Below the pieces are notes generated by a model. It saw nothing but the letters and a program-made list of their open reading frames with translations, had not been told where the DNA came from and ran no database searches. Source: Acidiphilium sp. PA (GTDB lineage: Bacteria; Pseudomonadota; Alphaproteobacteria; Acetobacterales; Acetobacteraceae). Taken from it: a DNA stretch of 64,000 nucleotides. The stretch spans positions 485,302 through 549,301 of the forward strand of contig NZ_JAIMBY010000002.1 in assembly GCF_026191915.1 (NCBI RefSeq). Direction: 5' to 3'. Numbering within the stretch: position 1 is the stretch's first letter; each line of letters starts with the position of its first letter. This document shows positions 8,395 to 17,017 of the stretch, one piece after another. The position numbers and the translations under genes are program-made.

Positions 8395-9609
8395 TCACCC
8401 CAGCGTAAACGCCCCTGCTCGCATCACAGGCTCGATTTCTCCCGCAATGGTAACGCCATCGACCTCCACCTGCCCCGATCCGATCATCCAATCGACATGG
8501 ATCAAACTCTCGTTCGCCCCGCGCGCCGCATCACACCCGCCTTCCATGTTCAACGAAAGGGCCTGGCCCAGCGCGATATGGCAGGCAGCATTTTCATCGA
8601 ACAGCGTGTTACGGAAAATCAGCCCCGATTGCGCGACCGGCGAAGCCTCCGGTACCAGCGCCACCTCGCCCAATCGCGCCGCCCCCTCATCGGTGCCGAT
8701 CAGCGCTCGGAACACGTCCTGCCCCTTCGAAGCCTGCGCCTCGACGATGCGCCCGGCCTCGAACCTGACCCATATCCCTTCGATCAACGCACCACCATTA
8801 ACCAGCGGTTTTGTTGCAGAAACAACGCCTTCCACCTTCATTTTGTGAGGCATAGTAAACACTTCCTCGGTCGGCATGTTTGGCAGACACACCGTCCCAT
8901 TACGCGCCTCGACCGAGCCACCGGCCCAACGATGATCCTCCGCCAAGCCAACCCGTAAATCCGTCCCCGGCCCGCGAAACTGCAGCGCGGCAAAGCGCTT
9001 CTCGTTCAGCACGTCGCAGCGCCGCCGCAGCGTCGCCGCATGGTCCCGCCAAGCACGCACCGGATCGGATCGATCGACCCGGCTGACCGCGAAAATCGCA
9101 TCCCATAATTTCGCCACCGCCGCATCGCGCGGCTCATCGGGAAACACCGAGGCCGCCCATCCGGGCGTTGCAAACGACAGGATCGACCAATTGGTGGAAA
9201 AACTGCTGATCAGATTGCGAACAGGCTTCATCGCCGCAGCCGTCGCCCGCTGCGCCCGCCCGATCCGCGCCTGGTCGCATCCCGCCAGCAACATCGGGTC
9301 CGACCCCACAATGGTCAGCACCGCCGCACCATCGCCCACCGATTTTGCCATCGCCTCGTACAACCACGCCGGTGCGAAGTCGAAACTGTCCTCGTCCGCA
9401 TGGACAAATCGCGCCCGCTGGATCACATCATCCGCGAACAGTGGCACCACCAGCGTGGCACCCGCATCATAGGCATGCGCGACAATGCGCTGCACCAGCG
9501 CCCGCGCCTCGATCGGCGCGTTGACGATCAATTCCTGCCCCTTCTGCACATTGACGCCGATCTTCACGGCAATCTCGGCAAACCGGTCCAGCTTTTCGTC
9601 ATGCGTCAC
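8395..9609 (-). CDS. Thermophilic-type metallo-aminopeptidase, family M29
   Basis: The product has 404 residues from a GTG start that overlaps the stop of the upstream MBL gene (GTGA). It has the M29 layout: an N-terminal domain starting F-A-E-I-A-V-K-I-G-V-N-V-Q, and a C-terminal metal site with P-T-E-E-V-F, the D-E-N-A-A-C-H-I-A-L-G run and N-E-S-L-I-H-V-D-W-M, which give the Glu, His and Asp ligands. Enzymes of this family release N-terminal residues from peptides in the cytoplasm using two Co or Zn ions. It is the last of three coupled genes (tatD, MBL hydrolase, this one). Confidence 0.88.
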   Translation of the reverse strand: MTHDEKLDRFAEIAVKIGVNVQKGQELIVNAPIEARALVQRIVAHAYDAGATLVVPLFADDVIQRARFVHADEDSFDFAPAWLYEAMAKSVGDGAAVLTIVGSDPMLLAGCDQARIGRAQRATAAAMKPVRNLISSFSTNWSILSFATPGWAASVFPDEPRDAAVAKLWDAIFAVSRVDRSDPVRAWRDHAATLRRRCDVLNEKRFAALQFRGPGTDLRVGLAEDHRWAGGSVEARNGTVCLPNMPTEEVFTMPHKMKVEGVVSATKPLVNGGALIEGIWVRFEAGRIVEAQASKGQDVFRALIGTDEGAARLGEVALVPEASPVAQSGLIFRNTLFDENAACHIALGQALSLNMEGGCDAARGANESLIHVDWMIGSGQVEVDGVTIAGEIEPVMRAGAFTLG

Positions 9610-10406
9610 ATTATCTCTCCTTCGATCACCATGCCGTCATAGCCCGGCTCGATGCCGGCCGGCAGCCCTGCCCGCAACGCCGCGTAATCCATGTCCGGCC
9701 CCATATGCGTCAACACCGTCCGCCGCGGCCGTAGCGCGTCCACCCAAGCCAGCACCTGGTCCAGATTGGCATGGGTCGGATGTTTCGGCCCGCGCGTGAA
9801 ACAATCGACGACCCAGGTATCGATCCCCGCCAACCGCGCGAACTCCGCCTCGTCGAACCGCATCACATCGGTGCAGTAGGCAAAATCGCCGATCCGCAGA
9901 CCGAGCGAAGGGATAAACCCATGATCTTGTCCAATGATCCCGAGCGGCAGACCGCAAATCCGGTGCGTTTCACCGGGCGCGATCCTGTGGGCATCGATCA
10001 CCGGCCGAAAAAACCCTGGCGGCTGCCACGGCTTGAACGCATAGTCGAACCGCCGGATCAACTCCGCCCAGGTCCGCTCGTCGCTGTACCCGGGAATCGG
10101 CGCGTCCAGGATCCGGTTCAGAATCCGCACTTCGTCCAATCCCGCGATATGATCGGCGTGCGCATGCGTAAACAGCACCGCATCGATCCGGCCGATCCGG
10201 TGCGCGGTCAACTGCAACCGCAGTTCCGGCGCCGTATCGACCAGCAACCGTCCCGCCGCGCTCTCGATCACGACACTGGCCCGCGTCCGGGCATTCCGCG
10301 CCTCGGCAGGGTCACAAATCCCCCAATCGCCCGCACCATCGCTGCCACCAATCTGCGGCAAGCCCGCCGAACCGCCGGTCCCGAGCAGCGTGACGCGAAA
10401 CTTCAT
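9606..10406 (-). CDS. MBL-fold metal-dependent hydrolase (PhnP/PqqB-like)
   Basis: The product has 266 residues. The metallo-beta-lactamase metal motif is T-H-A-H-A-D-H-I-A-G-L-D. The N-terminus L-G-T-G-G-S-A-G-L-P is the PhnP/PqqB-like form, and later histidines occur in D-H-G-F and L-T-H-M-G. Related proteins are cyclic phosphodiesterases such as PhnP. No phosphonate genes are nearby, so the substrate is open. Start and stop are coupled by 4-base overlaps to tatD before it and to the M29 peptidase after it. The tatD-MBL pair is a common arrangement in alphaproteobacteria. Confidence 0.85.
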   Translation of the reverse strand: MKFRVTLLGTGGSAGLPQIGGSDGAGDWGICDPAEARNARTRASVVIESAAGRLLVDTAPELRLQLTAHRIGRIDAVLFTHAHADHIAGLDEVRILNRILDAPIPGYSDERTWAELIRRFDYAFKPWQPPGFFRPVIDAHRIAPGETHRICGLPLGIIGQDHGFIPSLGLRIGDFAYCTDVMRFDEAEFARLAGIDTWVVDCFTRGPKHPTHANLDQVLAWVDALRPRRTVLTHMGPDMDYAALRAGLPAGIEPGYDGMVIEGEIM

Positions 10407-11176
10407 GCGGCCTTGGTGAACAGGCGGCGAAAATTCCGGCTGGTCAAATCCGCGAGTGCTGGTCCGCTCAGCCCAAGCACGTCGGCCAGCACGCGCGCCG
10501 TATGTACCGTATTGGCCGGCTCATTGCGCTTACCGCGCAACGGTACCGGCGCCAGATAGGGCGAATCGGTCTCCACCAGCACGCGATCGGCTGGCACATC
10601 CCGCGCGATCGCCCGCAGCTCGTCCGATTTCGGAAACGTCAAAATCCCCGAAAACGATACATACCCTCCGATCGCCAGAGCCCGTTCGGCCAACCCCCGG
10701 CCGGATGAAAAACAATGCAGTACAAACGCAAACGGCTGCTCAGCGTGAGCCGCCTCGAGCATCGATGCGATATCCTCATCGGCATCCCGGGCATGGATGG
10801 CAAGTGGCAGGCCAGTAAGCTGCGCCGCCCGGATATGTGCTGCAAAATTCGCCGCCTGCACGTCGCGCGGCGCCCTGTCGTAAAAATAATCCAACCCGGA
10901 TTCACCGATCCCGATCACCTTGGGATGCACCGTCAAGGCTGCGATCGTCTCGGCAGCCGGCACACCGCCCTCCCCGCCCGTATTATGCGGATGCACACCC
11001 ACACAGGCCCACACATTCGGGGCCGCCGCCGCCATCGCCACGGCCTGCTGCGACTGCGCAAGGCTGGTGCCGATCGTCACCATTTCGCCCACGCCTGCCG
11101 CCGCCGCTCGCGCCAGCACCGCCGGCCGCTCGGTTTCCGTGAAATAATCCAGATGGCAATGGGAATCGATCAGCAT
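10403..11176 (-). CDS. tatD: TatD family metal-dependent deoxyribonuclease
   Basis: The product has 257 residues. It starts MLIDSHCHLDYF, the TatD metal motif with H6 and H8. It continues with G-I-G-E-S-G-L-D-Y (metal Glu), H-A-R-D-A, F-V-L-H-C-F-S-S-G and the V-E-T-D-S-P-Y-L-A-P motif with the last Asp ligand. TatD/YcfH proteins are TIM-barrel 3'-5' exonucleases linked to DNA repair and clean-up. The ATG at 11176 was chosen because the longer open frame adds 23 residues without family likeness. It leads the three-gene operon and is divergent from gpmI with 92 bases between, which must hold both promoters. Confidence 0.9.
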   Translation of the reverse strand: MLIDSHCHLDYFTETERPAVLARAAAAGVGEMVTIGTSLAQSQQAVAMAAAAPNVWACVGVHPHNTGGEGGVPAAETIAALTVHPKVIGIGESGLDYFYDRAPRDVQAANFAAHIRAAQLTGLPLAIHARDADEDIASMLEAAHAEQPFAFVLHCFSSGRGLAERALAIGGYVSFSGILTFPKSDELRAIARDVPADRVLVETDSPYLAPVPLRGKRNEPANTVHTARVLADVLGLSGPALADLTSRNFRRLFTKAA

Positions 11177-11268
11177 GACCGTTATATAGACCGCAGATCG
11201 CTCAACCGGAACCTGCCGCCACGCGCCCCGCCGCCGGCACCGCATCGCCGCCCGTCCAGGAGACCTTC

Positions 11269-12801
11269 ATGAAACATCCGGTCATGCTGACCATTCTCGA
11301 TGGCTTCGGCTGGCGCGAAGACCCCGCCGACAATGCTGTCGCCTTGGCGCAGACGCCCAATTTCGACCGCCTCTGGCAAGCCTCGCCCCACGCCTTCCTG
11401 CGCACCTGCGGCAACGATGTCGGTCTACCGGACGGCCAGATGGGTAATTCCGAGGTCGGACACACCAATATCGGCGCGGGCCGCGTCGTCATGCAGGAAC
11501 TGCCGCGCATTGATGCCGCCATTACCGATGGCTCGCTGGCCGCGAACCCTGACCTGCAACGCTTCATCGCCGCCCTGAGACAATCCGAAGGCGCCTGTCA
11601 CCTGCTCGGCCTGATCTCGCCGGGCGGCGTGCACGCCCACCAACGTCACGTCGCCGCCCTCGCCACCCTCATCGCCGATGCCGGCGTGCCGGTGTTCATC
11701 CACGCCATCACCGATGGCCGCGACACCGCCCCCGAAAGCGGTGCCGACTGTCTGCAAACCCTGATCGATGCCATTCCCTCCGGCGCCGAAATCGCCACCA
11801 TCATCGGCCGTTACTATGCCATGGACCGCGACAACCGCTGGGAGCGGGTGGAACGCGCCTTCGACCTGCTGGTCGATGGCGCCGGCACCGCCGCGACCGA
11901 TCCGGTCGAAGCCGTGCGTGCCAGCTACCGCGCCGACATCACCGATGAATTCATCAAGCCTGTCGTCATGACCGGCTATGCCGGCATCAGCGATGGCGAT
12001 GGCCTGCTTTGCGCCAATTTCCGCGCCGATCGGGTACGCGAAATCCTCACCGCCCTGCTCGACCCCGGCTTCGATGGCTTCTCGCGCGCCCTGGTCCCAA
12101 AATTCGCCGCCGCCCTCGGCATGGTTCCCTATTCGGACCATATCGACAAACTCATGCACTGCCTGTTCCCCCCGAACCCGATGACGAACCTGCTCGGCGA
12201 AGTCGTCGCCCGCGCCGGCAAACGCCAACTCCGCGCCGCCGAGACCGAGAAATACCCGCATGTCACCTATTTTCTGAACGGCGGCCGCGAAACGCCGTTT
12301 GAAGGCGAAGACCGCATCATGGTCCCCTCGCCCAAAGTCGCCACTTACGACCTGCAACCCGAAATGTCCGCGCCCGAACTGACGGACAAAGTCGTCGCCG
12401 CCATTGAAACCGGCGAACTCGACCTGATCGTGTTGAACTTCGCCAATCCCGACATGGTCGGTCACACCGGCATCCTCGCCGCCGCCGTCAAGGCTGTTGA
12501 AACCGTCGATACCTGTCTCGGCCGCATCGCCGCCGCCATCGCCGCCCGGCACGGCAGCCTTATCGTGACCGCCGACCACGGCAATTGTGAACTGATGCGC
12601 GACCCCGCAACCGGCGGCCCCCACACCGCCCACACGCTCAACCGCGTGCCCGTCCTGCTCGCCGGCGCGGCACCAGGCAGCACCCTGCACGACGGCCGCC
12701 TCGCCGACCTCGCCCCCACCATCCTCGCCCTGCTCGGCATCGCCCAACCGGCTGAAATGACCGGAACCTCGTTGATCGGGACAGCTGCGATTGAGGGGTG
12801 A
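11269..12801 (+). CDS. gpmI: 2,3-bisphosphoglycerate-independent phosphoglycerate mutase
   Basis: The product has 510 residues, the full length of the family. The N-terminal alkaline-phosphatase-like half starts with T-I-L-D-G-F-G-W (metal D11). The phospho-acceptor is S61 in G-N-S-E-V-G-H-T-N-I-G-A-G. Other markers are H-A-I-T-D-G-R-D-T, G-R-Y-Y-A-M-D-R-D and the C-terminal metal motifs V-G-H-T-G and V-T-A-D-H-G-N-C-E. It interconverts 3- and 2-phosphoglycerate in glycolysis and gluconeogenesis using two Mn ions. The ribosome site AGGAGA lies 8 bases before the ATG. It heads the run of envelope genes that follow. Confidence 0.96.
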   Translation: MKHPVMLTILDGFGWREDPADNAVALAQTPNFDRLWQASPHAFLRTCGNDVGLPDGQMGNSEVGHTNIGAGRVVMQELPRIDAAITDGSLAANPDLQRFIAALRQSEGACHLLGLISPGGVHAHQRHVAALATLIADAGVPVFIHAITDGRDTAPESGADCLQTLIDAIPSGAEIATIIGRYYAMDRDNRWERVERAFDLLVDGAGTAATDPVEAVRASYRADITDEFIKPVVMTGYAGISDGDGLLCANFRADRVREILTALLDPGFDGFSRALVPKFAAALGMVPYSDHIDKLMHCLFPPNPMTNLLGEVVARAGKRQLRAAETEKYPHVTYFLNGGRETPFEGEDRIMVPSPKVATYDLQPEMSAPELTDKVVAAIETGELDLIVLNFANPDMVGHTGILAAAVKAVETVDTCLGRIAAAIAARHGSLIVTADHGNCELMRDPATGGPHTAHTLNRVPVLLAGAAPGSTLHDGRLADLAPTILALLGIAQPAEMTGTSLIGTAAIEG

Positions 12802-14104
12802 CGCAGACAAGGAAGAAGGCCAGGCGATTGCCGTGCCGGCTCCCGTGCCCGCCCTCCCCGTACCAAAAACGACTGGATTCCAAAGGTTCCGCCTTTGGTT
12901 GGGGTCCACGGGGCAAAGCCCCCTGGCCTGTTTTCTTGTCTGCTTAACCCCACTCGCCGCCCTACTGCTCATCCTGTCCGGCATGGCGCACGCCGGGTCG
13001 CTGGATCGGGCGCGCGCACGGCTTGATGCGGACAATCGGGCAGCGCAGCAGCACCAGGCGGCCGCGGCGGCGGCGTTGCGTGCTACGGCGGCGGCGCGGG
13101 CGCAGCAGGCGGCGCTGGTGACGCGCGAGGTCGCGGCCGCCGCCGCCCTGCGCGTCGATGAAACCGCGACGGCAGCTCTCGTCGGGACGCTCGACCATCT
13201 GACGCGCCAGGCACACGCAGCCCGTTCGGCATTACAGGCCGATTCGGCGGCCATCGCGCCGTTGCTGCCGTTGATGGCGCGGCTCGCCCTGCACCCGGCC
13301 GCGACCTTGCTGGCCGCGGATGCCGCACCCGGCCGCGCGGCGGAGGGCGCGCTCGTGATGCAGGGGCTGACCCGCGAAATCGGCGCCCGTGCAACCGCCT
13401 TGCGCGCGGCCCGGCGTCGCTACGCCGCACTGACCGCCGACCTCAGCGCCCAGCAGGCGGCGCTGACCCAGGCCATCACGACCCAGCAGGCAAGTGATGC
13501 CGCTCTGCAGAGGGATATTGCGAAGGTTAGCGCCGAACAAGCCGCATCGATCGCCCGGCACGCCGCGGAACAGCGTGCAGCGAACATCGCGGCAGCACAT
13601 GCGCATGATCTGGTCGGCGTGATCGCCCGATTGGAAAGCGATCGGCGTAGGGCGGCTAAGGCCCGCGCGCAGGCCGCCGCCGCGCGTTTGCCCGCACCGG
13701 GCGGCGTCCTGCCGCAGCCGCTCCGCGGCGCGCCGGTGGCCGGCAGGCTGATCCGTGCCTTCGGCGCGCCGACCGCGGCGGGCCCGGCAACCGGCGACAC
13801 GTTTGCGGCATCGCCAGGCGGCGTGGTCAGCGCCGCCTGTACCGGCCAGGTCGTCTTTGCCAAACCGTTCGAGAGTTACGGCAAGTTGATCATTCTCGAT
13901 TGCGGCGGCGGATACGATTTCGTGATGGCCGGGCTCGAGCGGTTTTCGGTCAGCGTCGGTCAATCGGTCCGGGCTGGTCAACCGGTAGGCAGCATGGCAC
14001 GATACGATCTGCACGACCCAGGCAATCAGCCAAGTCTTTATGTGGAACTGCGCCGACACGGCACCGCGATCGACCCCGCCGGTCATTTCGGCGCCGGCAC
14101 GTAG
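12791..14104 (+). CDS. EnvC-like murein hydrolase activator (degenerate LytM/M23 domain)
   Basis: The longest frame has 437 codons from a TTG that overlaps gpmI by 11 bases. A hydrophobic signal (about residues 46-66, ending A-H-A-G) lies far in, so the real start may be a later GTG (12833) or TTG (12899). After it comes a long Ala/Gln/Arg-rich coiled coil (about 70-300), then a LytM domain (about 315-437). That domain has lost the Zn ligands: no H-x-x-x-D, and the H-x-H strand reads S-L-Y-V-E-L. EnvC/NlpD proteins likewise lack the ligands and activate amidases in the periplasm during cell separation. Its place between gpmI and ctpA supports that reading. Confidence 0.78.
   Translation: MRGDADKEEGQAIAVPAPVPALPVPKTTGFQRFRLWLGSTGQSPLACFLVCLTPLAALLLILSGMAHAGSLDRARARLDADNRAAQQHQAAAAAALRATAAARAQQAALVTREVAAAAALRVDETATAALVGTLDHLTRQAHAARSALQADSAAIAPLLPLMARLALHPAATLLAADAAPGRAAEGALVMQGLTREIGARATALRAARRRYAALTADLSAQQAALTQAITTQQASDAALQRDIAKVSAEQAASIARHAAEQRAANIAAAHAHDLVGVIARLESDRRRAAKARAQAAAARLPAPGGVLPQPLRGAPVAGRLIRAFGAPTAAGPATGDTFAASPGGVVSAACTGQVVFAKPFESYGKLIILDCGGGYDFVMAGLERFSVSVGQSVRAGQPVGSMARYDLHDPGNQPSLYVELRRHGTAIDPAGHFGAGT
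12880..12926. repeat. Double-hairpin palindromic element near the start of the EnvC-like gene
   Basis: There are two neighbouring inverted repeats: CCAAAGG/CCTTTGG with a 5-base loop (12880-12898), and CCA-C-GGGGC/GCCCC-C-TGG with an AAA loop (12906-12926). The look is that of a small dispersed intergenic palindrome, lying between gpmI and the signal peptide of the next gene. It therefore bears on where that gene really starts. Confidence 0.65.
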
Positions 14105-14191
14105 GTTTCGGGACGGCGCGAAATCCGGTACTGGACTTCCGGTCAGGGCGCATTATTGGTTGAGGCACAGGAGATCGGGCGTGGCAAAAGG

Positions 14192-15574
14192 ATGGCGCGG
14201 ATGAAGTTTCGGACCAGCTTGTTGATCGCCGGCACCTTTATTGCCGGTGTCGGAATCGGCATCATCGCCCCGGTGGTGCGCGGCGCGCTGGCCGATGCGC
14301 CGGCCGGCAGCGACACCTATCAGCAACTCGGCCTGTTCGAGAATATCTTCCAGCGGGTGAAGGCCGATTATGTGATGCCGGAACCGTCGAAAAAACTCAT
14401 CTACGATTCCATGAACGGCATGCTGGCCGGGCTCGATCCGCACAGCGGCTACATGAACAAGCGGCAGTACCAGGACATGCAGGCCGAAACCAGCGGTCAG
14501 TTCGGCGGCCTTGGTCTCGAAGTGTCGCAGGCCGCCGGTTTTATCAAGGTGATCAGCCCGATCGATGGCACGCCCGCCGCCAAGGCCGGCATCAAACCCG
14601 GCGATCTCATCGTCGGGATCGACGGCAAGCCGATGGTCGGCCTCACGCTCGACAAGGCCGTGACCGCGATGCGCGGCCCGCCGGGCAGCAAGATCACCTT
14701 GACCATCAAGCGTGCCGGAGTCGACAAGCCCATCGTCGATACCCTCACGCGCGCAACCATCCATGTCCAGGCGGTCAAGGACAAGCTCTACGGCAAGATC
14801 GGCTATATGCGGCTCGCGAGCTTCTCCGAAAACGCCAGCCGCGACATCCGCCGCGCCGTACGCAAACTCCGCCGTGAAAGCCACGGCCATGTCGATGCCT
14901 ATGTGCTCGACATGCGCAACAACCCCGGCGGTCTGCTCAACCAGGGTATCGCGGTCGCCAACGATTTCCTGCAGACCGGCGAAATCGTCTCGACCCACGG
15001 CCGCCACAGCTCCGATGACGAAGTCTGGTACGCTCATCCGGACAATACGCTGGTCAAACACACACCGCTGGTCATCCTGGTCAATTCCGGCACCGCCTCC
15101 GCAGCCGAAATCGTCAGCGCCGCCCTGCAACAAAACCGCCGCGCGGTCGTCATGGGCACGCGCACCTTCGGCAAGGGCTCGGTGCAGACCATCTTCACCA
15201 TCCCGGACCACGGTGCACTGCGGCTGACCACCGCCCTCTACTACACGCCGTCCGGCAAATCACTTCAGGATTACGGCGTGCAGCCGGATGTGGTCGTGCA
15301 CGAGAGCCGCAACCCGAAGGATCAATTCCCGAAAATCCGCGAAGCCAACATGCCGAACGCGTTCCACAACCCGTCCGGCATGAAGGCGCCGATCCTGCCG
15401 CCAAAGCTGGTGCTTCCCGCCATGGCCAAAACCATCGCACCGCGGCCGCCGGTCGGCTGGCCGAAGCTCGACCCTGAGAAACCCGCAACCGACTATCAGT
15501 TGCAGATGGCGCTGAAACTCGCGCGCGCCATGGCCCGGCAGGGTGCATCCAGCCAGGCGGACGCAGCACACTGA
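14192..15574 (+). CDS. ctpA: Carboxyl-terminal processing protease, S41 family
   Basis: The product has about 460 residues from ATG 14192 (ATG 14201 is also possible). An N-terminal membrane anchor or signal lies at 8-28. A PDZ domain (about 100-185) has the G-L-G-L-E carboxylate loop. The S41 protease domain carries the catalytic serine in N-S-G-T-A-S (S303) and the general base lysine in F-G-K-G-S-V-Q (K328). The 100-residue tail is Pro/Lys-rich. CtpA cleaves C-terminal parts of periplasmic and membrane proteins, including murein hydrolases. The order EnvC-like, ctpA, deacetylase-like, rppH is conserved in alphaproteobacteria and ties this gene to cell-wall remodelling. Confidence 0.92.
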   Translation: MARMKFRTSLLIAGTFIAGVGIGIIAPVVRGALADAPAGSDTYQQLGLFENIFQRVKADYVMPEPSKKLIYDSMNGMLAGLDPHSGYMNKRQYQDMQAETSGQFGGLGLEVSQAAGFIKVISPIDGTPAAKAGIKPGDLIVGIDGKPMVGLTLDKAVTAMRGPPGSKITLTIKRAGVDKPIVDTLTRATIHVQAVKDKLYGKIGYMRLASFSENASRDIRRAVRKLRRESHGHVDAYVLDMRNNPGGLLNQGIAVANDFLQTGEIVSTHGRHSSDDEVWYAHPDNTLVKHTPLVILVNSGTASAAEIVSAALQQNRRAVVMGTRTFGKGSVQTIFTIPDHGALRLTTALYYTPSGKSLQDYGVQPDVVVHESRNPKDQFPKIREANMPNAFHNPSGMKAPILPPKLVLPAMAKTIAPRPPVGWPKLDPEKPATDYQLQMALKLARAMARQGASSQADAAH

Positions 15575-15588
15575 TCTCCCTTCCGGCC

Positions 15589-16524
15589 ATGCCGCGCGTA
15601 CCCACCTCACTCAAACTGTTCTGGGGGTGCGTTGCGGCTGTCTTCGTGATCGGCGTTGCCGCTTTGCAATATCTGGGCCCGATCAAATCAGTCCCGGCGC
15701 TTGCCGCGCGTGGCAATGGAATACCCGCGCCGAGCCCGATGCTTCAGGCGGCCTCCAGCGTCGATCCGGCGTGGAAAATCCCGCATCCAGGTCCCTACGG
15801 CGTTACCCCGATGCATTATTACGCGGCCCGTTCCACCGCGGCGGCCGATCAGCCGCGCGTCGCGATCATGATCGCCGGCATCGGCTACGCCCTGACGCCG
15901 AGCCTTGCCGCAGTGCACGATCTGCCCGCGCAGATCTCGCTCGCCTTGTCGCCCTACGCCCCGCACGATGCAGCCATCGCCGCCACCGCCCGCGCAGCCG
16001 GCCATGAAACCATCATCGGCCTGCCGATGCAGGTCGATGGCGAACCCACCTTCACCGCCGGCGACGATGCGCTGCGCGCCGGCTCGGCGGCATCGCACAA
16101 TCTGAAACGGCTCGACTGGGCTCTGTCGCGCACCGCAGGCTACGCCGGCGTCACCGATACAATCGGCCTGACCGTGCCGGAATTATTCCTGAAACATCAA
16201 CATGCTGCCGCCTGGCTGGGGGACCAGCTCGCCAGGGCCGGCGTCTTCATGATCGTCACCAGCCCCAACGTTTCCCCACCACCCGGCGTTGTCACTGGCG
16301 TGGCGGACGTCGTGATCGACCCCGATACGGGCATCGCTGCCGAAACCGCCGCGCTAAACCGCCTCGGCACCATCGCGCTCGCCCACGGCCACGCGCTCGG
16401 TGTGCTCAACCGACCGACCGGCCCGGCCATCGCCGCCCTGGCAGCCTGGTGCAAGAGCCTCACCGCGGCCCATATCGCCCTCGTCCCGGTCAGCGCGCTG
16501 GCCCTGCCCGCCGGATCGCGATGA
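15589..16524 (+). CDS. Divergent polysaccharide deacetylase family protein (YibQ-like)
   Basis: The product has 311 residues. One N-terminal membrane anchor (about 9-28) and a short linker rich in Pro and Ala precede a NodB-like barrel of the divergent type (about 88-310). Markers are R-V-A-I-M-I-A-G-I-G-Y (the usual D-D-x-G of this branch is replaced by A-G-I-G), the S-L-A-L-S-P-Y strand, the H-E-T-I-I-G-L-P-M-Q motif and the late H-A-L-G-V strand. The family is periplasmic and encoded beside envC and ctpA in many proteobacteria. Its enzymatic activity is not established, and loss of the metal-binding Asp here suggests it may not be a standard deacetylase. Its stop overlaps the start of rppH (ATGA). 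Confidence 0.83.
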   Translation: MPRVPTSLKLFWGCVAAVFVIGVAALQYLGPIKSVPALAARGNGIPAPSPMLQAASSVDPAWKIPHPGPYGVTPMHYYAARSTAAADQPRVAIMIAGIGYALTPSLAAVHDLPAQISLALSPYAPHDAAIAATARAAGHETIIGLPMQVDGEPTFTAGDDALRAGSAASHNLKRLDWALSRTAGYAGVTDTIGLTVPELFLKHQHAAAWLGDQLARAGVFMIVTSPNVSPPPGVVTGVADVVIDPDTGIAAETAALNRLGTIALAHGHALGVLNRPTGPAIAALAAWCKSLTAAHIALVPVSALALPAGSR

Positions 16525-17015
16525 TCGACCCCTCCACCCTGCCCTATCGCCCCAACGTCGGGGCCGCCCTGTTCAACCGCGCGGGGCAGGTTCTGGTCGC
16601 GCGCCGCGCCGGGTATCAGGCGAGCTTCACCCACCCTTGGCAATTACCGCAAGGCGGTATCGATGCCGGGGAAGACCCGCGCACCGCCGTTCTGCGCGAA
16701 CTCGGCGAGGAAATCGGCACCACCGAAGCCGCCATCATCGGCGAAATCCCCGACTGGATCACCTACGATTTCCCGCCCGATATCGCAGCCAAGCTGGGCA
16801 ATCGCCATCGCGGCCAGCGCCAGCGCTGGTTCGCCCTGCGTTTTACCGGCACCGACGCCATGATCCGGCTCGATGCCGATCCCAATCCCGAATTCATCGA
16901 CTGGCGCTGGACCGATCTGGCCGCCATCCCCGCCCTCGCCGTCCCGTTCAAACGTCCCATCTATGAACGCATCGCGCGCGATTTCGCCGCATTCGCAACC
17001 CCGCAAGGAGACTGA
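16521..17015 (+). CDS. rppH: RNA pyrophosphohydrolase (Nudix)
   Basis: The product has 164 residues. The Nudix box runs from about residue 46 to 67 (G-I-D-A-G-E-D ... R-E-L-G-E-E-I-G). The protein starts Y-R-P-N-V-G-A-A-L-F-N, as in RppH/IalA proteins, and has the Q-L-P-Q-G-G-I-D strand and the K-R-P-I-Y-E C-terminal run. It removes pyrophosphate from the 5' end of mRNAs (or cleaves dinucleoside polyphosphates) in the cytoplasm. The ATG lies in the 4-base overlap with the upstream stop, so it is the last gene of the ctpA group. An AAGGAG that ends the frame serves the next gene. Confidence 0.92.
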   Translation: MIDPSTLPYRPNVGAALFNRAGQVLVARRAGYQASFTHPWQLPQGGIDAGEDPRTAVLRELGEEIGTTEAAIIGEIPDWITYDFPPDIAAKLGNRHRGQRQRWFALRFTGTDAMIRLDADPNPEFIDWRWTDLAAIPALAVPFKRPIYERIARDFAAFATPQGD

Positions 17016-17017
17016 TC

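Noticed and set aside
11425..13254. Open frame of about 600 codons on the minus strand opposite gpmI and the EnvC-like gene
   Set aside because: It is the mirror of strongly GC-biased codons of real genes. Its protein is Gly/Ala/Asp-rich with no family likeness, while gpmI on the other strand is certain.
14153..15211. Open frame of about 350 codons on the minus strand opposite ctpA
   Set aside because: Antisense shadow of a gene with all catalytic residues visible. The protein is low-complexity Gly/Ala/Asp/Arg.
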